This document shows positions 1 through 10,207 of a stretch of 22,811 nucleotides of DNA, piece after piece. A model generated the notes under the pieces. That model saw only the letters and a list, made by a program, of their open reading frames with translations. It was not told where the DNA came from and did not search any database. The number at the start of each line of letters is the position of its first letter. The first letter of the stretch is position 1. A program made the translations under genes and the position numbers. Source of the stretch: Rhizophagus sp. LPA8_4_AMF (taxonomy: Eukaryota; Glomeromycota; Glomeromycetes; Glomerales; Glomeraceae); contig JADRCO010001073.1 of the NCBI GenBank assembly GCA_021464525.1, positions 1 to 22,811 of the forward strand, given 5' to 3'.

Positions 1-131
1 TGAGTTAATTCGCTAAAACTTAAATGTGACCTGTATATGTATTTTCCGGGGTCCTGGCTACCAATAGGGTAGCCGATTGATAGCTGATTGATAACTTATT
101 TATAACCTATTGATACCCTATTTAACTAATT
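1..131. repeat. Short hairpin and TGATA-rich repeat at the window edge
   Basis: A perfect 7-bp inverted repeat (GGCTACC at 56-62, GGTAGCC at 68-74) is followed by a run of loosely repeated TGATA/TTATA-type units up to about 125. It abuts the 3' end of the decayed minus-strand coding relic that starts at 132, so it may be the terminal or target sequence of that element. No gene is visible here. Confidence 0.4.
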
Positions 132-926
132 TCAACCTATGCCAGAGAGTAAAACCATACTTCATTTTACTGGATTGTAAACTAATTGTCCTGGAGCATG
201 TGTCTGAATGGTAAGATAATTAAAATCAAGTTTTTTAAAAAACAGCAGATATTTTGTAATATTAGCAAAAAACCTAGGGTTTTTATCTGGCTCACCATCA
301 GTTAATAAACACCAAATCGGCTTTACAGAATTTTCATCATATATAAATTCACAAAACAATTTCTCTTTTGTAATTGATACAAGATCTACCATATGTGTTT
401 CACAAGTTGTACTTAAAAAATATTCTGGATGAATAAAAATTCGCACTTTATTAGAACATAAAGAATCGTTTGTATCAGAAGGGTTTATCATTAAATAAAC
501 AGAAGGTATTAATTTGTATTTTATAGCTATTAAAAAATTGCGATCAGGAACAGACACTGGCTCATTCATTATTTGTATAGCCTTAAATATTTGTTTGACA
601 GTAGCCATTTCAAGAGGAATTTATAAAGTTCGAAAATTAAGATTTAAACTCAAATTGAAAAAAATAAAGAATACTTTGGCTTTATCATCTTGTAAAATTA
701 CTAAAATATTTTGAGAAAAAATTGACATAAATGATTTCACGTTTTTAATCGATACTAGACAGTAATGTTTGTCAACATGGCTGTTCATTTCATTTCTTCC
801 AACAGCTGCCAAATGGATTTGTGCAGGGTGATGATATCGTTGTGCCTCTTTTATTCCTGAATATCTGGACTGCATATAATTTTGCACTATTGATCTTGCT
901 ATATAAACGTTAAAGTCTTCTTTCAT
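132..926 (-). pseudogene. Decayed DDE-transposase-like relic of a Rhizophagus multicopy family
   Basis: Read from 926 downward, one reading frame can be followed to 132, broken by stops at 621-623 (TAA), 162-164 (TGA) and 132-134 (TGA). The first part holds a QDDKAKV motif. The second holds LLTDGEPDKNPRF and then THAPGQLVYNPVK. From memory of the family, intact copies read roughly DDKAKV, then DGGPDENPR, then THAPGQ..YNPVERSMA.LSGKLAG. This order of acidic motifs suggests a DDE-type core. Here the Glu of NPVER is Lys, the next codon is a stop, and the frame after it (SMVLLSGIG) still resembles the family before ending. The copy is therefore inactive and truncated at its C-terminus. The superfamily is not settled. 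The break near 621 could instead mark a short indel, because the residues around it fit the family poorly. Confidence 0.6.
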
Positions 927-1021
927 TTTTTCATGAAGATATTTAACTATTCATACTTTAACTATTTTCTAGCGTCATTTATAATCTGCAGCTCTAAATT
1001 TGATACTGTTAGTCTATTACT

Positions 1022-1260
1022 ATATAGCGCTGCATATAGTACTCCCAGTACTATTTAAAAAAGCCAGCCTAGATTGAATAGTACCTAAGGGGAAGAAGGG
1101 GGATACTATGTGAGGAGGAGGGTACTATTTAAGGAATAATCTTGGCCAAATATCAAATTTTGGCCAGAATTAGCCCTAGGTATTAATCAAAAATATCAAA
1201 ATTTGTAGTTAAATAGTACTTTGGTACTATTTAAGGGGGATACTATATGCAGCGCTATAT
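1022..1260. mobile_element. MITE-like element with perfect 20-bp terminal inverted repeats
   Basis: Positions 1022-1041 (ATATAGCGCTGCATATAGTA) are the exact reverse complement of 1241-1260. Inside the right end, TTAAATAGTAC (1209-1219) and GTACTATTTAA (1224-1234) form a second perfect inverted repeat, and the same AGTACTATTTAA word recurs in the left end at about 1048-1059. The middle is purine-rich and has no coding capacity. Size and structure fit a non-autonomous DNA transposon. The flanks (TAT on the left, ATAT merging into the right repeat) allow a TA or ATAT target duplication, but the palindromic ends make this ambiguous. Confidence 0.8.
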
Positions 1261-1364
1261 GGTATACATTTTTTCTAAAAGGCCAGCATTTTCAATCAAA
1301 ATGATGGGTGATCTGGAATATCATATATTTTCACAATATTTTTTTTCACCACCAAGGTTGCTGG

Positions 1365-1545
1365 AGAAACTAGAGGGTTTTGGCAAGTTGGTGAATTGCC
1401 AAAACTGCAAAACTTTGCCAAAACTATATGAAAGTCTTATTAAAAAGTTGGAGAAAAGCGAAACCTGCTGAAACTTATTATAAATGGTGAAACTGCCAAA
1501 ACTTTACCGAAACTATATTAAAATTATAGTAAAATCTTGGAGAAA
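1365..1545. repeat. Imperfect direct repeat rich in GCCAAAACT
   Basis: A segment at about 1412-1455 (TTTGCCAAAACTATAT... then GTTGGAGAAA) recurs at about 1501-1543 (TTTACCGAAACTATAT... then CTTGGAGAAA), roughly 89 bases apart. Shorter copies of the GCCAAAACT word lie at about 1398 and 1490. Diverged tandem copies of this kind are typical of transposon or minisatellite remnants. No coding role is seen; the 74-codon frame over 1247-1471 begins inside the MITE end and shows no protein-like signal. Confidence 0.5.
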
Positions 1546-1668
1546 CTAATCATAGGATTTTGGAGAGGTTTAGACAAATAACCTTATTCACCATATTTTT
1601 CTGCTTTTTATTTTGTGATCATTACTAAGCTGCTGCATTATTTTTTAACCACTTGAACTTCTTTTCTT

Positions 1669-2490
1669 CTATTCTTCTATTGTTATAGTCTTCTCCAGTT
1701 TTTTAATTTTTAAAGTGAAATTTAAGTGAAATTCTGATGAAGATGCCGCTTGTTGTAGATTATTATATTTGTATAGATCATTCTTGGCTTTTTGGAGGTT
1801 TTCAAATAGCTGTTTTTGTACTGTTGCATTTGATGGAAGTTGTATATTATCAGAAGGTTCAGAAAGAATATCTAAGGTACTAGAGGTGGTCTTGAAGGTT
1901 CTTCTACAGGTTTTTGTTGGTGAAATAAAAGGGAAGGGAGAAGGTTAAATGGGAGTATATAATAATTCAAATATACGGTTCTGAATAAAACCTTTATTTT
2001 CCTTTTTTACTTCTCACCAACTATCTTGAGTTTGTTGTTACAGCTCCCTTTTGTTTGGTATTTTATTACGGCTTTTTACTATTTCAGAGAATGCAAAAGC
2101 ATTCATATATTGTTCATAAAGATTTCTAGGTTTTTGGATAAGATAGTTTTTAGAATATTTTGGTTCTTTAGAATATATCTGCTTTATTATAAATGATTAA
2201 ACAATTATAGGCATGGGAAAAGTTATGAGAAATACAATCACGTAGTTCTACATTTTTTGATAATTGACAAAAAAAAAAATTGGGATATTTTTATATAAAA
2301 AATTTGATCAGAATAAGTATTCCCTAAAATGGAAATTGGTCCATGTAACGTCATCATTGGCCAACCCTCCCTCCCTCCATTATTAAATATGTAATTTCTG
2401 GTCCTTTCCTTAGGCCACATTAAGCTTTATTTATATTAAAAGCATTGTTAATTGTAGGAGTGAATTTGTCTGAATGTAAAAGTTCTGTAA
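1669..2490 (-). pseudogene. Frameshifted coding relic, unidentified element-type protein
   Basis: On the minus strand, protein-like segments follow one another in order but in different frames. About 2490-2420 reads SDKFTPTINNAFNINKA. From 2420, WPKERTRNYIFNN leads to MMTLHGPISILGNTYSDQIF. After an A/T homopolymer near 2270 comes QLSKNVELRDCISHNFSHAY. Near 2165 another frame opens with SKEPKYSKNYLIQKPRNLY and FAFSEIVKSRNK. From about 1955 to the stop at 1669-1671 a charged, coiled-coil-like segment reads LFENLQKAKNDLYKYNNLQQ. The shifts sit at homopolymer runs and there are several stops, so this is a dead gene or transposon ORF. I do not recognise the family. Spliced exons are an alternative, but consistent GT-AG boundaries were not found. 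Confidence 0.45.
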
Positions 2491-3048
2491 ATCATGAAAG
2501 TAGTTCATTATTAATTAATTAAACCAAGTATATAACCAAGCAAGTAGAAAGATAGGAATATTCACCTTTATAGTGTGATTCATTGTTCACATGATACTGG
2601 TAAGGATGCTTGCTTTTGGGATGCTTTACTTTGGGACTTTATGATACAATAAAATTTTAAGATCTGTGGGATTATTGTATGCAAGCTCAAATCTCAACTA
2701 AATCACTAAATCTGGGTCTGCTGGTTTTAATATTATTATAAGAAATAATATAAGTTAGTATAACATGATTTCTTAGAGGACTACAGAGTGAAGATGACAA
2801 TAATAATAAATTAATCATGTTCAGTTAAAACTTTTAAACTTTTTAAAAAGTAAAAAAAATTGTTTTAAGGCATTTATCCCAAATTCATTCAAACTTTTAG
2901 AAAATGCCAATCCTTTATCTTTCAAACATGAATCATATTCAATTTTATTATCAGGAAAATGAACTTTCAAAAAGCAAAGTTTATCTATCAGCAAAAGCAT
3001 TAATCTTTCAACAATATCTTATTAATAACTAGAATAAGATGCATTTCT
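2491..3048. other. Intergenic DNA without recognisable features
   Basis: AT-rich sequence downstream of the methionine aminopeptidase stop codon and upstream of the decayed relic. No plausible ORF, RNA gene or clear repeat was seen. The part next to 3048 presumably holds the 3' UTR of the minus-strand gene. Confidence 0.5.
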
Positions 3049-4798
3049 CTATAAACTTTTAATTCCTGTATTATTTGACACCGTATTCGGATCAGGAACA
3101 AATCGCCTTTCATTTTTACCAGCCGTTAAAATTTCAACTCCCGTTTCTGTTACCAATAAAGTGTGCTCAAATTGTGCACTACGTTTTCCATCTTCAGTTA
3201 CTGCTGTCCAATTATCTGGCCAATGTCTGTCATGCCATGTACCTATAATAAAAGCATGCGATGTCAACAAATCAATAATAATGTAATTATGTTTTGTTAA
3301 TATTACGCACCAAGATTTATCATTGGTTCGATCGTAAAACAGTGTCCAGGTTTCATCGTTCCGACGGCTTTATTTTCTATAATAAATTAAAATTATAAAA
3401 TATACATTCTATACATTTCATATATTTATAAAAAAGTTGAAACCTACTCGCATAATGAGGAACATTTGGTGCACAGTGAAATAATCTATTTTAAAAATGG
3501 GTTAGAACAACTATAATATTATAACTACAAAATAAAAATTCTGTGATGTTGTCACACCTGTGAATGCCATGACCACAATAAGTACGGACAACAGAGCAAT
3601 TATTCGCCTTGGCATTTTTTTCAATAACTGCTCCGAGATCACGATACAAAAATCCTGGTTTCACACAATCGATGGCTTTATCTAAACAATCTTTTGCAGT
3701 CTTGATCAACTTCATACTTTCTTCATCGATAATTCCAACCGGATAAGTTTCATTTAAATCTCCATGAAATTCTTTATAATATAAAGACACATCCAGATTA
3801 ACAATATCTCCCTCCACTAGTTCTCGTCGATCCGGAATTCCATGACAAATAACTAGTAATTATTTAATATGACGTCAGCCGTGTTACGATGAATTGTTTC
3901 ACGATTTTTGCGTACCTTCATTCACTGAACTAAAGTGAAATATTATGTTAAATCAAAACAATATAAATAAATCACGTGACTTAAATTTATTATTACATGC
4001 AAACGGATTTCGGAAATTCATAGTAATTCAAAGGCGACGGATACGAGTCACGCTCGATAATGGCTTCATGAATAACTCGATCAATCTCGTCGGTTGTTAC
4101 GCCAGGTTTTATTGTAGCGGCACCAATATCTAAAACTTCGCGTGCAAGCTAATAATCCAAGAAAAATTAATGTTGTAAAAGCATGACAGGAATGATTATA
4201 ATAAGTGGTTAAATATTTCTAACCTTGCAAACTGTTCGCATCCCTTCAATTTCTTCTTTATTCAACACCTTTATGGATGCATTAGCCTTTGCAGTCTTTT
4301 CAGACTTTGAAATGCCTGTAATATTTATAAAGGACAAAAGTTTAAAATATTTCTCTCAATAAATAAATAACTATATGTTGAGAGAACAAAAACCTTGGGG
4401 ATGATCGGCATAATCCGGTCTTTCTATATGTGGAGGAACTTGTCTTTTTGGAGATAAAGGGTATAATGCACGTAAAGTTCCGGTATATGGAAACTTAGGT
4501 ATATAAGTTTTCTCAACTACATATTATTAAGTTAAAGAAAAGTCAAACCCGAAATGATGCAAGATTTCAAAAAATTTAAATCTTACCATGTACCAATTTA
4601 TGTGTAGGCTGGAAAATAATTCGCGTCAATACTAATACAAGATTTAACGACAATTCACATTATGCGTACCCAATTTTCCTTGAAGCAATCCTGTGAACAA
4701 AAGAAAGACCCTGAAATATTTTGTTTTAAACATGTTGGACATTGTAATTTTGCTTCTTTTGTACAACCGGCTCCTTGACATTGTTGTACTTCACTCAT
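3049..4798 (-). CDS. MAP1: Methionine aminopeptidase type I (MetAP1) with N-terminal zinc finger
   Basis: Removes the initiator methionine from nascent proteins in the cytosol. Exons in transcription order: 4798-4670, 4608-4587, 4516-4394, 4315-4224, 4148-3997, 3929-3916, 3852-3558, 3485-3448, 3376-3311, 3242-3049. Every intron is GT-AG, 61-78 bases, and the spliced frame is open for 374 aa, the usual eukaryotic length. The N-terminus carries a C6H2 zinc finger (C7, C12, C20, C23, C34, C38, H46, H50), which in this family aids ribosome association. The pita-bread catalytic domain has all five expected metal ligands: D198 (NLDVS), D209 (HGDLNET), H279 (HRLFH), E305 (FTIEPM) and E336 (QFEHTLL). 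H181 in VICHGIPD matches the substrate-binding histidine. The first ATG, just before the finger, is the start. Exon 6 is only 14 nt. A 970-bp gap separates it from the divergent PWWP gene. Confidence 0.96.
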
Positions 4799-5662
4799 TT
4801 TAAGTTGAAATAATTAGAAGAAAAATAAATAAATAATAATATATTTTTTTCCAGTTAATTAATAACAAAGGGTGGGTTTTATATTTCGCATCAGTAATCT
4901 TGGTGGCTTATTTAACCTAACGCCTAGTAAGTAACAAAAGCGCAGTTGAAGATGTTGATCCAACCAAATATATTATATCCATTTTCCATTATCCAATATT
5001 ATCCACATAGTATAAAAATTAATCATTTTTATTATAATTTTATTATAAAAAGTAAATTAAAAAAAATTTGTTCAAATTACGAGAGATTGGGTATTTTGAT
5101 TTCTTTTTATCATAAAATGTTATATTTCAAATAATCAAACAAATTTTATTTATGATTATTACTGCAAAATTGTATTACGCCAAAATTATTAAACTGACCA
5201 ATCAAAAATCCTTATCGAATGGTATAAAATGGTCAAAAAAAACTGGCATCATTTCCTTTCCCATTAGTTATTCCTTCTTCCCTTTTGAAGCCACGAAACA
5301 AAGGTTCTCGCCATCTCTGTTTCAAGCGGAATTACTTTACTTGTATTGTTCAAATATTATTCCGCATAAAGTAGCTCGTGAACACAGTTATGACCTCTGT
5401 GTCGCCGTCTCCTGTGAGCTCTTCATTGTTTTCGACTTATTTTCGCACTTATCACTTATTCTCATTGATACAAACTTTTACTTTATTTTACTTTATATTA
5501 CTTTGATAATAGAACGGTGCTAACAAGCCGTGGTTTTGTACAAACGAACGCCTACGCTGGGAGTTTTTTAGTCAAGGACAAAAGGTAGCAATTCACTCAC
5601 GCGCTGACGAGATTAACAAGCCACAAGAAAAATATCAAATACTAGAAGATTTAACAACGCAA
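4799..5662. promoter_or_regulatory. Divergent intergenic region between MetAP1 and the PWWP gene
   Basis: The two start codons (4798 minus, 5769 plus) point away from each other, so this stretch must hold both promoters and both 5' UTRs. It is AT-rich near MetAP1 and noticeably richer in G and C at about 5260-5640, which would fit the 5' UTR or core promoter of the PWWP gene. The 123-codon frame at 5152-5523 shows no family resemblance or splice partner and is probably chance. No specific factor site can be named. Confidence 0.5.
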
Positions 5663-5743
5663 GTACAATAAATTCATTTTCACTAATAATTATTCTGATA
5701 AACATATATAAAAAATTTCACTGATATAACCTTTTTTTTACAG
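5663..5743 (+). other. Probable intron in the 5' UTR of the PWWP gene
   Basis: A GTACAA donor at 5663 and a pyrimidine-rich acceptor (CTTTTTTTTACAG) ending at 5743 bound an 81-base AT-rich segment, the same size and make-up as the coding introns in this window. If it is removed, the frame of the ATG at 5769 meets an in-frame TAA at 5652-5654 upstream, with no other ATG between. This supports 5769 as the start. RNA evidence is lacking. Confidence 0.5.
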
Positions 5744-5768
5744 TGCTAGAAACAAAAAAACAACGAAT

Positions 5769-8057
5769 ATGAAACGTAGAATAACTAGAAGGCAAAAAAG
5801 GCAGAACACAAAAACCGAAGGAGACAGCGAAATTAACCCAATAAAAATGCAAATTGACAATGACGAACAATATGTCGAACAAGAAAACATTCAGCTAGAG
5901 GAAGATCATATCACGGAAAATGAATCACTTGAACCGGAACTACCTTTGCATGACTCTCCGGAACTTATTACGGACTCTCCTGACCTGGAAGAGACTAAGG
6001 AAACTCCTAGAAAAGATACGAAAAAATCGAAAGATGAAAGTAATTCCGAAGAAGAATCACAACACCCAGAAGAGAATAACGAAAAATTAGAGGCACTTAA
6101 AAGTGAAGACGATGATGATATAGACGAAGAAGGAGGTAATTCAATTACAATAAAATATTCATTGTTTTAAATATTTTACTAAAATTATAAAATATCTTAC
6201 ATTAAGGAATCGCTGCTCGTAAATTAACACGAAGCACAAGAAGGCTTAGGGTAATTATCGCACCTAAAAAACCTCAAACGCGAAAGTCTCAACGAAAGGC
6301 AACAAGAGGGTCAAAAGATTGGGAACCGGATCATGATTTTAAAGGTCGAGACATCGTATTTGGTATGGTTACTTAAAAACTTCGCGACGCAGCAAGTTTT
6401 GAATTTATTCTCATTTAAATTATTGCAATTTAATTAATTTCATTTCATTTCTTTTAGTTGATCCATTAGATGATAAAGCTGAATTTTGGTGGCCGGCAAT
6501 GGTACCGATTAATAATTTGTATTTGGATTATAACAAACCAATAATACTTATAATTTTTTTAAAAAAAATTAGATCGTTCCCAACGACGAAATTGATGAAT
6601 CGATGGATGTTGACGGTAAACTTGAAGAAAATTTACTTGCGGGAAAATTTCTTGTAAGATATTTTGAAGATATGACGTAGTATGTATTAAAATTTTTACG
6701 GGTTATTTTATGTTCTTAAAAGTAGTATTATTTCAAAGCTGACTAATTATTAATGTGAAGCTCGGTAGTCGAATATAAAGGTCTTAAACATTTTATTCCA
6801 GACGCAGAACCCTTTCTTACATTTAAAATTTCTTGTGATAAATTTTCAAATCATATTGGAGTTCGTAGAGCTTTGACATGTAAAATGAAAGGTGAACCCA
6901 ATAAAGCTTTTAAGTGGGATTATTGGAAAAGACCGTTAGGGGGGAATCAAGAACCTACTCCAGTTACAACTACAATGTTATCAACTAAAAGAAGGACAAG
7001 TACGTCTAAAAGTGGATCAAAATCCAATTGTAAAGCTGTGGAAGTAGAAAAAATTAAATCGCCAACACGTCGTAATAGCTCATCAACAAAAAGCAAATCA
7101 TCAATAACAAATAGTGGGAACCATAGTTCTCAAGCTTCTCAGGAAGGTGAACCATCTGCAGAAGAAAACACTATAGATATATGTATAGCAAGTCCACCAT
7201 CAATAGGTCGTAGGCGAAAATCTGAGACAGAAAATATTAGTTCTCAGAATTCCCAAGATTTTCAGTCTAATACTGGTACAACAAAAGATAATATGGTGAT
7301 AGAAAAAGTGGAGACTAATAAAAGTCCAAAAAGAAGACGCAGCAGTCTAACAGACAAGTCAGATGAAGAACAGAATTCTAATTCGAGAAATCGGAAAATT
7401 AAGCGTGTTTCTGCGGGCGAATTAATGGATGAAGAACCTACGGTACCTTCACCCACAACACCTAATGCGACATCTACTATGGTTGAAACATTAGTAGAAA
7501 TGGCTATAGATGTAACAGAAACAATAATTGAAACATCAACGAAAAAAAACAACGAACCGTTGATAGAAATTATGGAGGAAGATAATGTTCCATCTGCAAC
7601 ACCGTTGACATCACCACCTTTGATTGTAGAAGAGTTAAGCGAAGCTGCTCAAACAAATATTGCCAGATTCAAATTTGACGATCCTACATTGAATTCAGAA
7701 ACAAAGGAAAAAATGTATGATGATGCCGAGGAGGAACTCAGGTCTTTAATGAAAGAATGGCGTGCTCTGAATAGAAACCTTCGTAAGATGGAAAAGGAGT
7801 TAACATCTAAAAGAACAAGAAAATCGAGAAATAATGAAGAACTTGGAGACGGTGATATAGATACAGATGACGAGGGGGACGCCAATGGACATGTAGAAAA
7901 TGGTGTAGAGCTGGTATATTCAAGTGAAAACGAAAATAATAATGAAGATGGCGAAGAACGTGAGGATGAAGAGGAAATCCAAGTAATTACCCGAAGTAGA
8001 AAAATGAATGAAGATTCTAGAGCGTCAAAAGGCAAGCGCACATTGAAAAAAATATAG
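5769..8057 (+). CDS. PWWP domain-containing chromatin protein
   Basis: Exons 5769-6135, 6207-6362, 6458-6501, 6573-6679 and 6761-8057 join in frame with GT-AG introns to give 656 aa. Residues 1-122 are acidic and Ser/Glu-rich. A basic patch rich in Arg and Lys (123-165) follows. A PWWP-type domain then covers about 170-265: FWWPAMIVP (184-192) stands for the signature, and KFLVRYFEDMTYSVVEYKGL supplies the following beta-barrel strands. PWWP domains bind methylated histone tails and DNA in the nucleus. The next 250 residues are low-complexity, Ser/Thr/Lys-rich, with short basic clusters such as SPKRRR that could be nuclear localisation signals. About 525-580 is predicted helical and charged (EELRSLMKEWRALNRNLRKM), and a very acidic tail ends the protein. 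The helical part recalls the position of the LEDGF/HDGF integrase-binding domain, but homology is not shown. The partner complex is unknown. Confidence 0.85.
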
Positions 8058-8639
8058 TAGAAACATGGAAGACATTTTTTTCGGTTTTTGTAGTATTTTT
8101 CTCATATTATTGAAATTAAGAGTGTATTCTTTAGATAATGTATATTAATTGCGAACGAAAATTTAACTCAAATATAATAATATTATTGTAATTTGTGAAA
8201 TATTTTACATTTCGATACGAAAAGTTTTGAATTTACAATTATAAACCATATTCCTAAAATGTAAATAATTCTTTTATGTTAGATCTTTTGGGATTACATT
8301 CCACAAAAATTAAGGTGTAGATCTGCTTTATAAACCGGAAAAAATAGGATTATGACCATCGAATCACGGAGACTAAAGGTTATTATATAATATATATTTG
8401 CTCTTTTCGGATAAAGATATACAGAAACAGTAGAATGGAGTTGCTTTTCTGATAAAGTTTACTGTCACATGTATTCCTATTGTCATTAAGCTTTATCATC
8501 TTATGCAGCAGTCTCAGGTTAGCATATTTATTTAAGACTTTGTTATTAGACCCAAATGTCTCGGAAAAATTGATTTGCCAATGTGCCAATATTTTAATAT
8601 TACAACATAAGCCGTAGTGATGTATTAAATGCCGGATGC
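8058..8639. other. Intergenic DNA and presumed 3' UTR of the PWWP gene
   Basis: AT-rich sequence with no convincing ORF. The 68-codon minus-strand frame at 8383-8589 has no family-like sequence. I see no RNA gene here. Confidence 0.4.
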
Positions 8640-8832
8640 ATTATACCTTCGAAGTAAGTACCTTCGAAGTAAAGTCCGGAGTTGTACTTCGGCGTTCTGG
8701 ACCTATAAAATATAAAAACGAACATTTATTTTAACGTTCGTTAAAAAAAAAAATATTTCAAAGTCTTACCTTCGAAATGTGAGTCCGGAAATTGTTTTGT
8801 ATAAAAAAAGCAATTTTTTATTCGGACTTAAT
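8640..8832. repeat. CCTTCGAA repeats and two hairpins
   Basis: TACCTTCGAAGTAA occurs twice in tandem (about 8644-8672) and a related TTACCTTCGAAATG lies near 8768. AACGAAC and GTTCGTT (about 8718-8744) form a hairpin around an AT loop. GAGTCCGGAAATTG (about 8780) pairs imperfectly with CAATTTTTTATTCGGACT (about 8811-8830). Such clustered palindromes and repeats suggest a degraded small transposon, but clear outer ends and a target duplication were not found. Confidence 0.45.
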
Positions 8833-9228
8833 AAAATTGGGTCAACCCGCACAGTAGAAAATAAGTACGGAATAACCTTGTTTCCTGATGCATTTATGCA
8901 AAAAAAAATAAACGAATAACTGCCAAATCAAGAACACTTAATATGCCATTGTTGAGCAAAAACGAAAAGTTTCGGTAACGTGAATTTGTACTAATCTAAA
9001 ATAGTATCCTGTAATAATATAATGTTTCTCACAATTATTATCACCTCTGAATTTCGCCTTGAAATATATATTTTTAGTGTATTTTATTTTGTTTTGAAAA
9101 CAAACTCGATTTTTCCTCTATTAAATATGAATATCTTGTAAGATTTTTTCAAACTTAGGAGTATAAAGGAGAACTATAAATTTTTTTTTTTATTTAATAC
9201 AGTATAAAATTATCTTTCATTATAATTA
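8833..9228. other. Intergenic AT-rich DNA, nothing recognised
   Basis: No ORF, RNA gene or strong repeat was found. A poly-T run lies at about 9180-9191, directly beside the coding relic that begins at 9229. Confidence 0.4.
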
Positions 9229-9480
9229 TTAAAAACTAGCATGTAAATTGGTAGCAAATATATCTTGTTTATGGGTTAATGATGATTTAATGAGCTCCGT
9301 AATTTTATTACTTTGGTCATAAACGGTAGAGAATTTTTTGGGATCCTGAAATGATGGCAGTGGCGTTTTAGGATTATGAATATTTATTAGGTGATATTGG
9401 CATTATTTCCGGATCATGAAGAGAATCTTGTGGTAATAGTGAAGGTATTTTGGAATTATGATAAAAATGTACTCTAAAGG
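9229..9480 (-). pseudogene. Small coding relic with repeated HN.K.P peptide unit
   Basis: The minus strand reads HNPKTPLPSFQDPKKFSTVY and then DQSNKITELIKSSLTHKQDI to a stop at 9229-9231. Upstream, in another frame, it reads HNSKIPSLLPQDSL followed by HDPEIMPISPNKYS and a stop. The two HN.K.P...QD segments look like diverged copies of one peptide repeat, separated by a frameshift. No start codon or splice junction rescues the frame. The protein family is not recognised. It is probably the 3' end of a dead gene. Confidence 0.35.
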
Positions 9481-10036
9481 ATAAATAAATGTTTTTAAAA
9501 TATTAAATAATAAAATTACTTTTAAAAAAACTTCTCATCTATATACTATTTGATTAAGAAAGTGGTAGATTCAACAGTATTTTTTAACTTTACTGTAAAA
9601 TTTTATAGGAATTGATATATTATTTCAAGAACAGTTATCAGTTATCCCCAATGAAAAATCCCACAAGTTTTTCTTTCTTACTGCAAGAGGCAGGTATTCC
9701 AAGAAGTCCATAAATTATTTCAAATTTACTCATTAGATTGCCCTTGCTTATAACTCTTAATAGTTTGTAATATTTTAACTTTTGTTATAAAATATATTTT
9801 GATATATTTTGATTTTTAGGGTCAATATCCTTTTTAATTTTGAACATTTATTTTGATTTCGAATTATATTAATACGATTAGATGTCTAAAAATTTAAATG
9901 AATGACGTGCATCAATTTCTAAAATTTCCCGCCAGATTTTTCATTCAAAATTAAATGGCAAACATGAAGTTTGAAGGCGTGTAAGGTGTGGGAATTCTGT
10001 AGTTAAAATATCTTTCCCATTCTTGCCATTATTTAA
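9481..10036. other. Intergenic AT-rich DNA, nothing recognised
   Basis: No supported gene. A short GC-richer patch near 9905-10010 (containing TTTCCCGCCAGATTTTTCAT) stands out from its surroundings and may belong to a dispersed repeat, but this cannot be tested from one window. Confidence 0.35.
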
Positions 10037-10207
10037 TTCATTATTATTAAGAGTTATTTCTACCAACCGAAATCATTCAAGAGCAAGCAACCTCGATGGT
10101 TAGAAAAATGCGAGTGCTTAGACCAAGAAATAGATGATTTTCTCAAATATTTATTCCCTAAAGATGGGATAAATACACTCGAGCATCGGTTGTATAATTT
10201 TTTTTAA
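10037..10207 (+). pseudogene. Short coding relic (KSKQPRWLEKCECLDQEIDD...)
   Basis: After an upstream stop at 10034-10036 the plus strand is open to TAA at 10205-10207. It contains a protein-like stretch, QPRWLEKCECLDQEIDDFLK followed by YLFPKDGINTLEHRLY, whose composition is unlike the random AT-rich frames around it. There is no ATG in the open part and no obvious upstream exon. I read it as an isolated fragment of a gene or element; the family is not identified. Confidence 0.3.

Noticed and set aside
1247..1471. 74-codon frame starting in the MITE end
   Set aside because: Begins in the terminal repeat and runs through imperfect direct repeats; no protein-like pattern.
3945..4133. 62-codon plus-strand frame
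   Set aside because: Antisense to an intron and exon 5 of the well-supported MetAP1 gene.
5152..5523. 123-codon plus-strand frame between the two divergent genes
   Set aside because: Composition is random-looking (Ile/Leu/Tyr/Phe-rich), there is no motif or splice partner, and it lies in the expected promoter and 5' UTR region.
7262..8041. Minus-strand frames of 96 and 130 codons
   Set aside because: They are antisense to the Ser/Glu-rich coding exon of the PWWP gene, whose codon bias creates long Ser/Phe-rich reverse frames.
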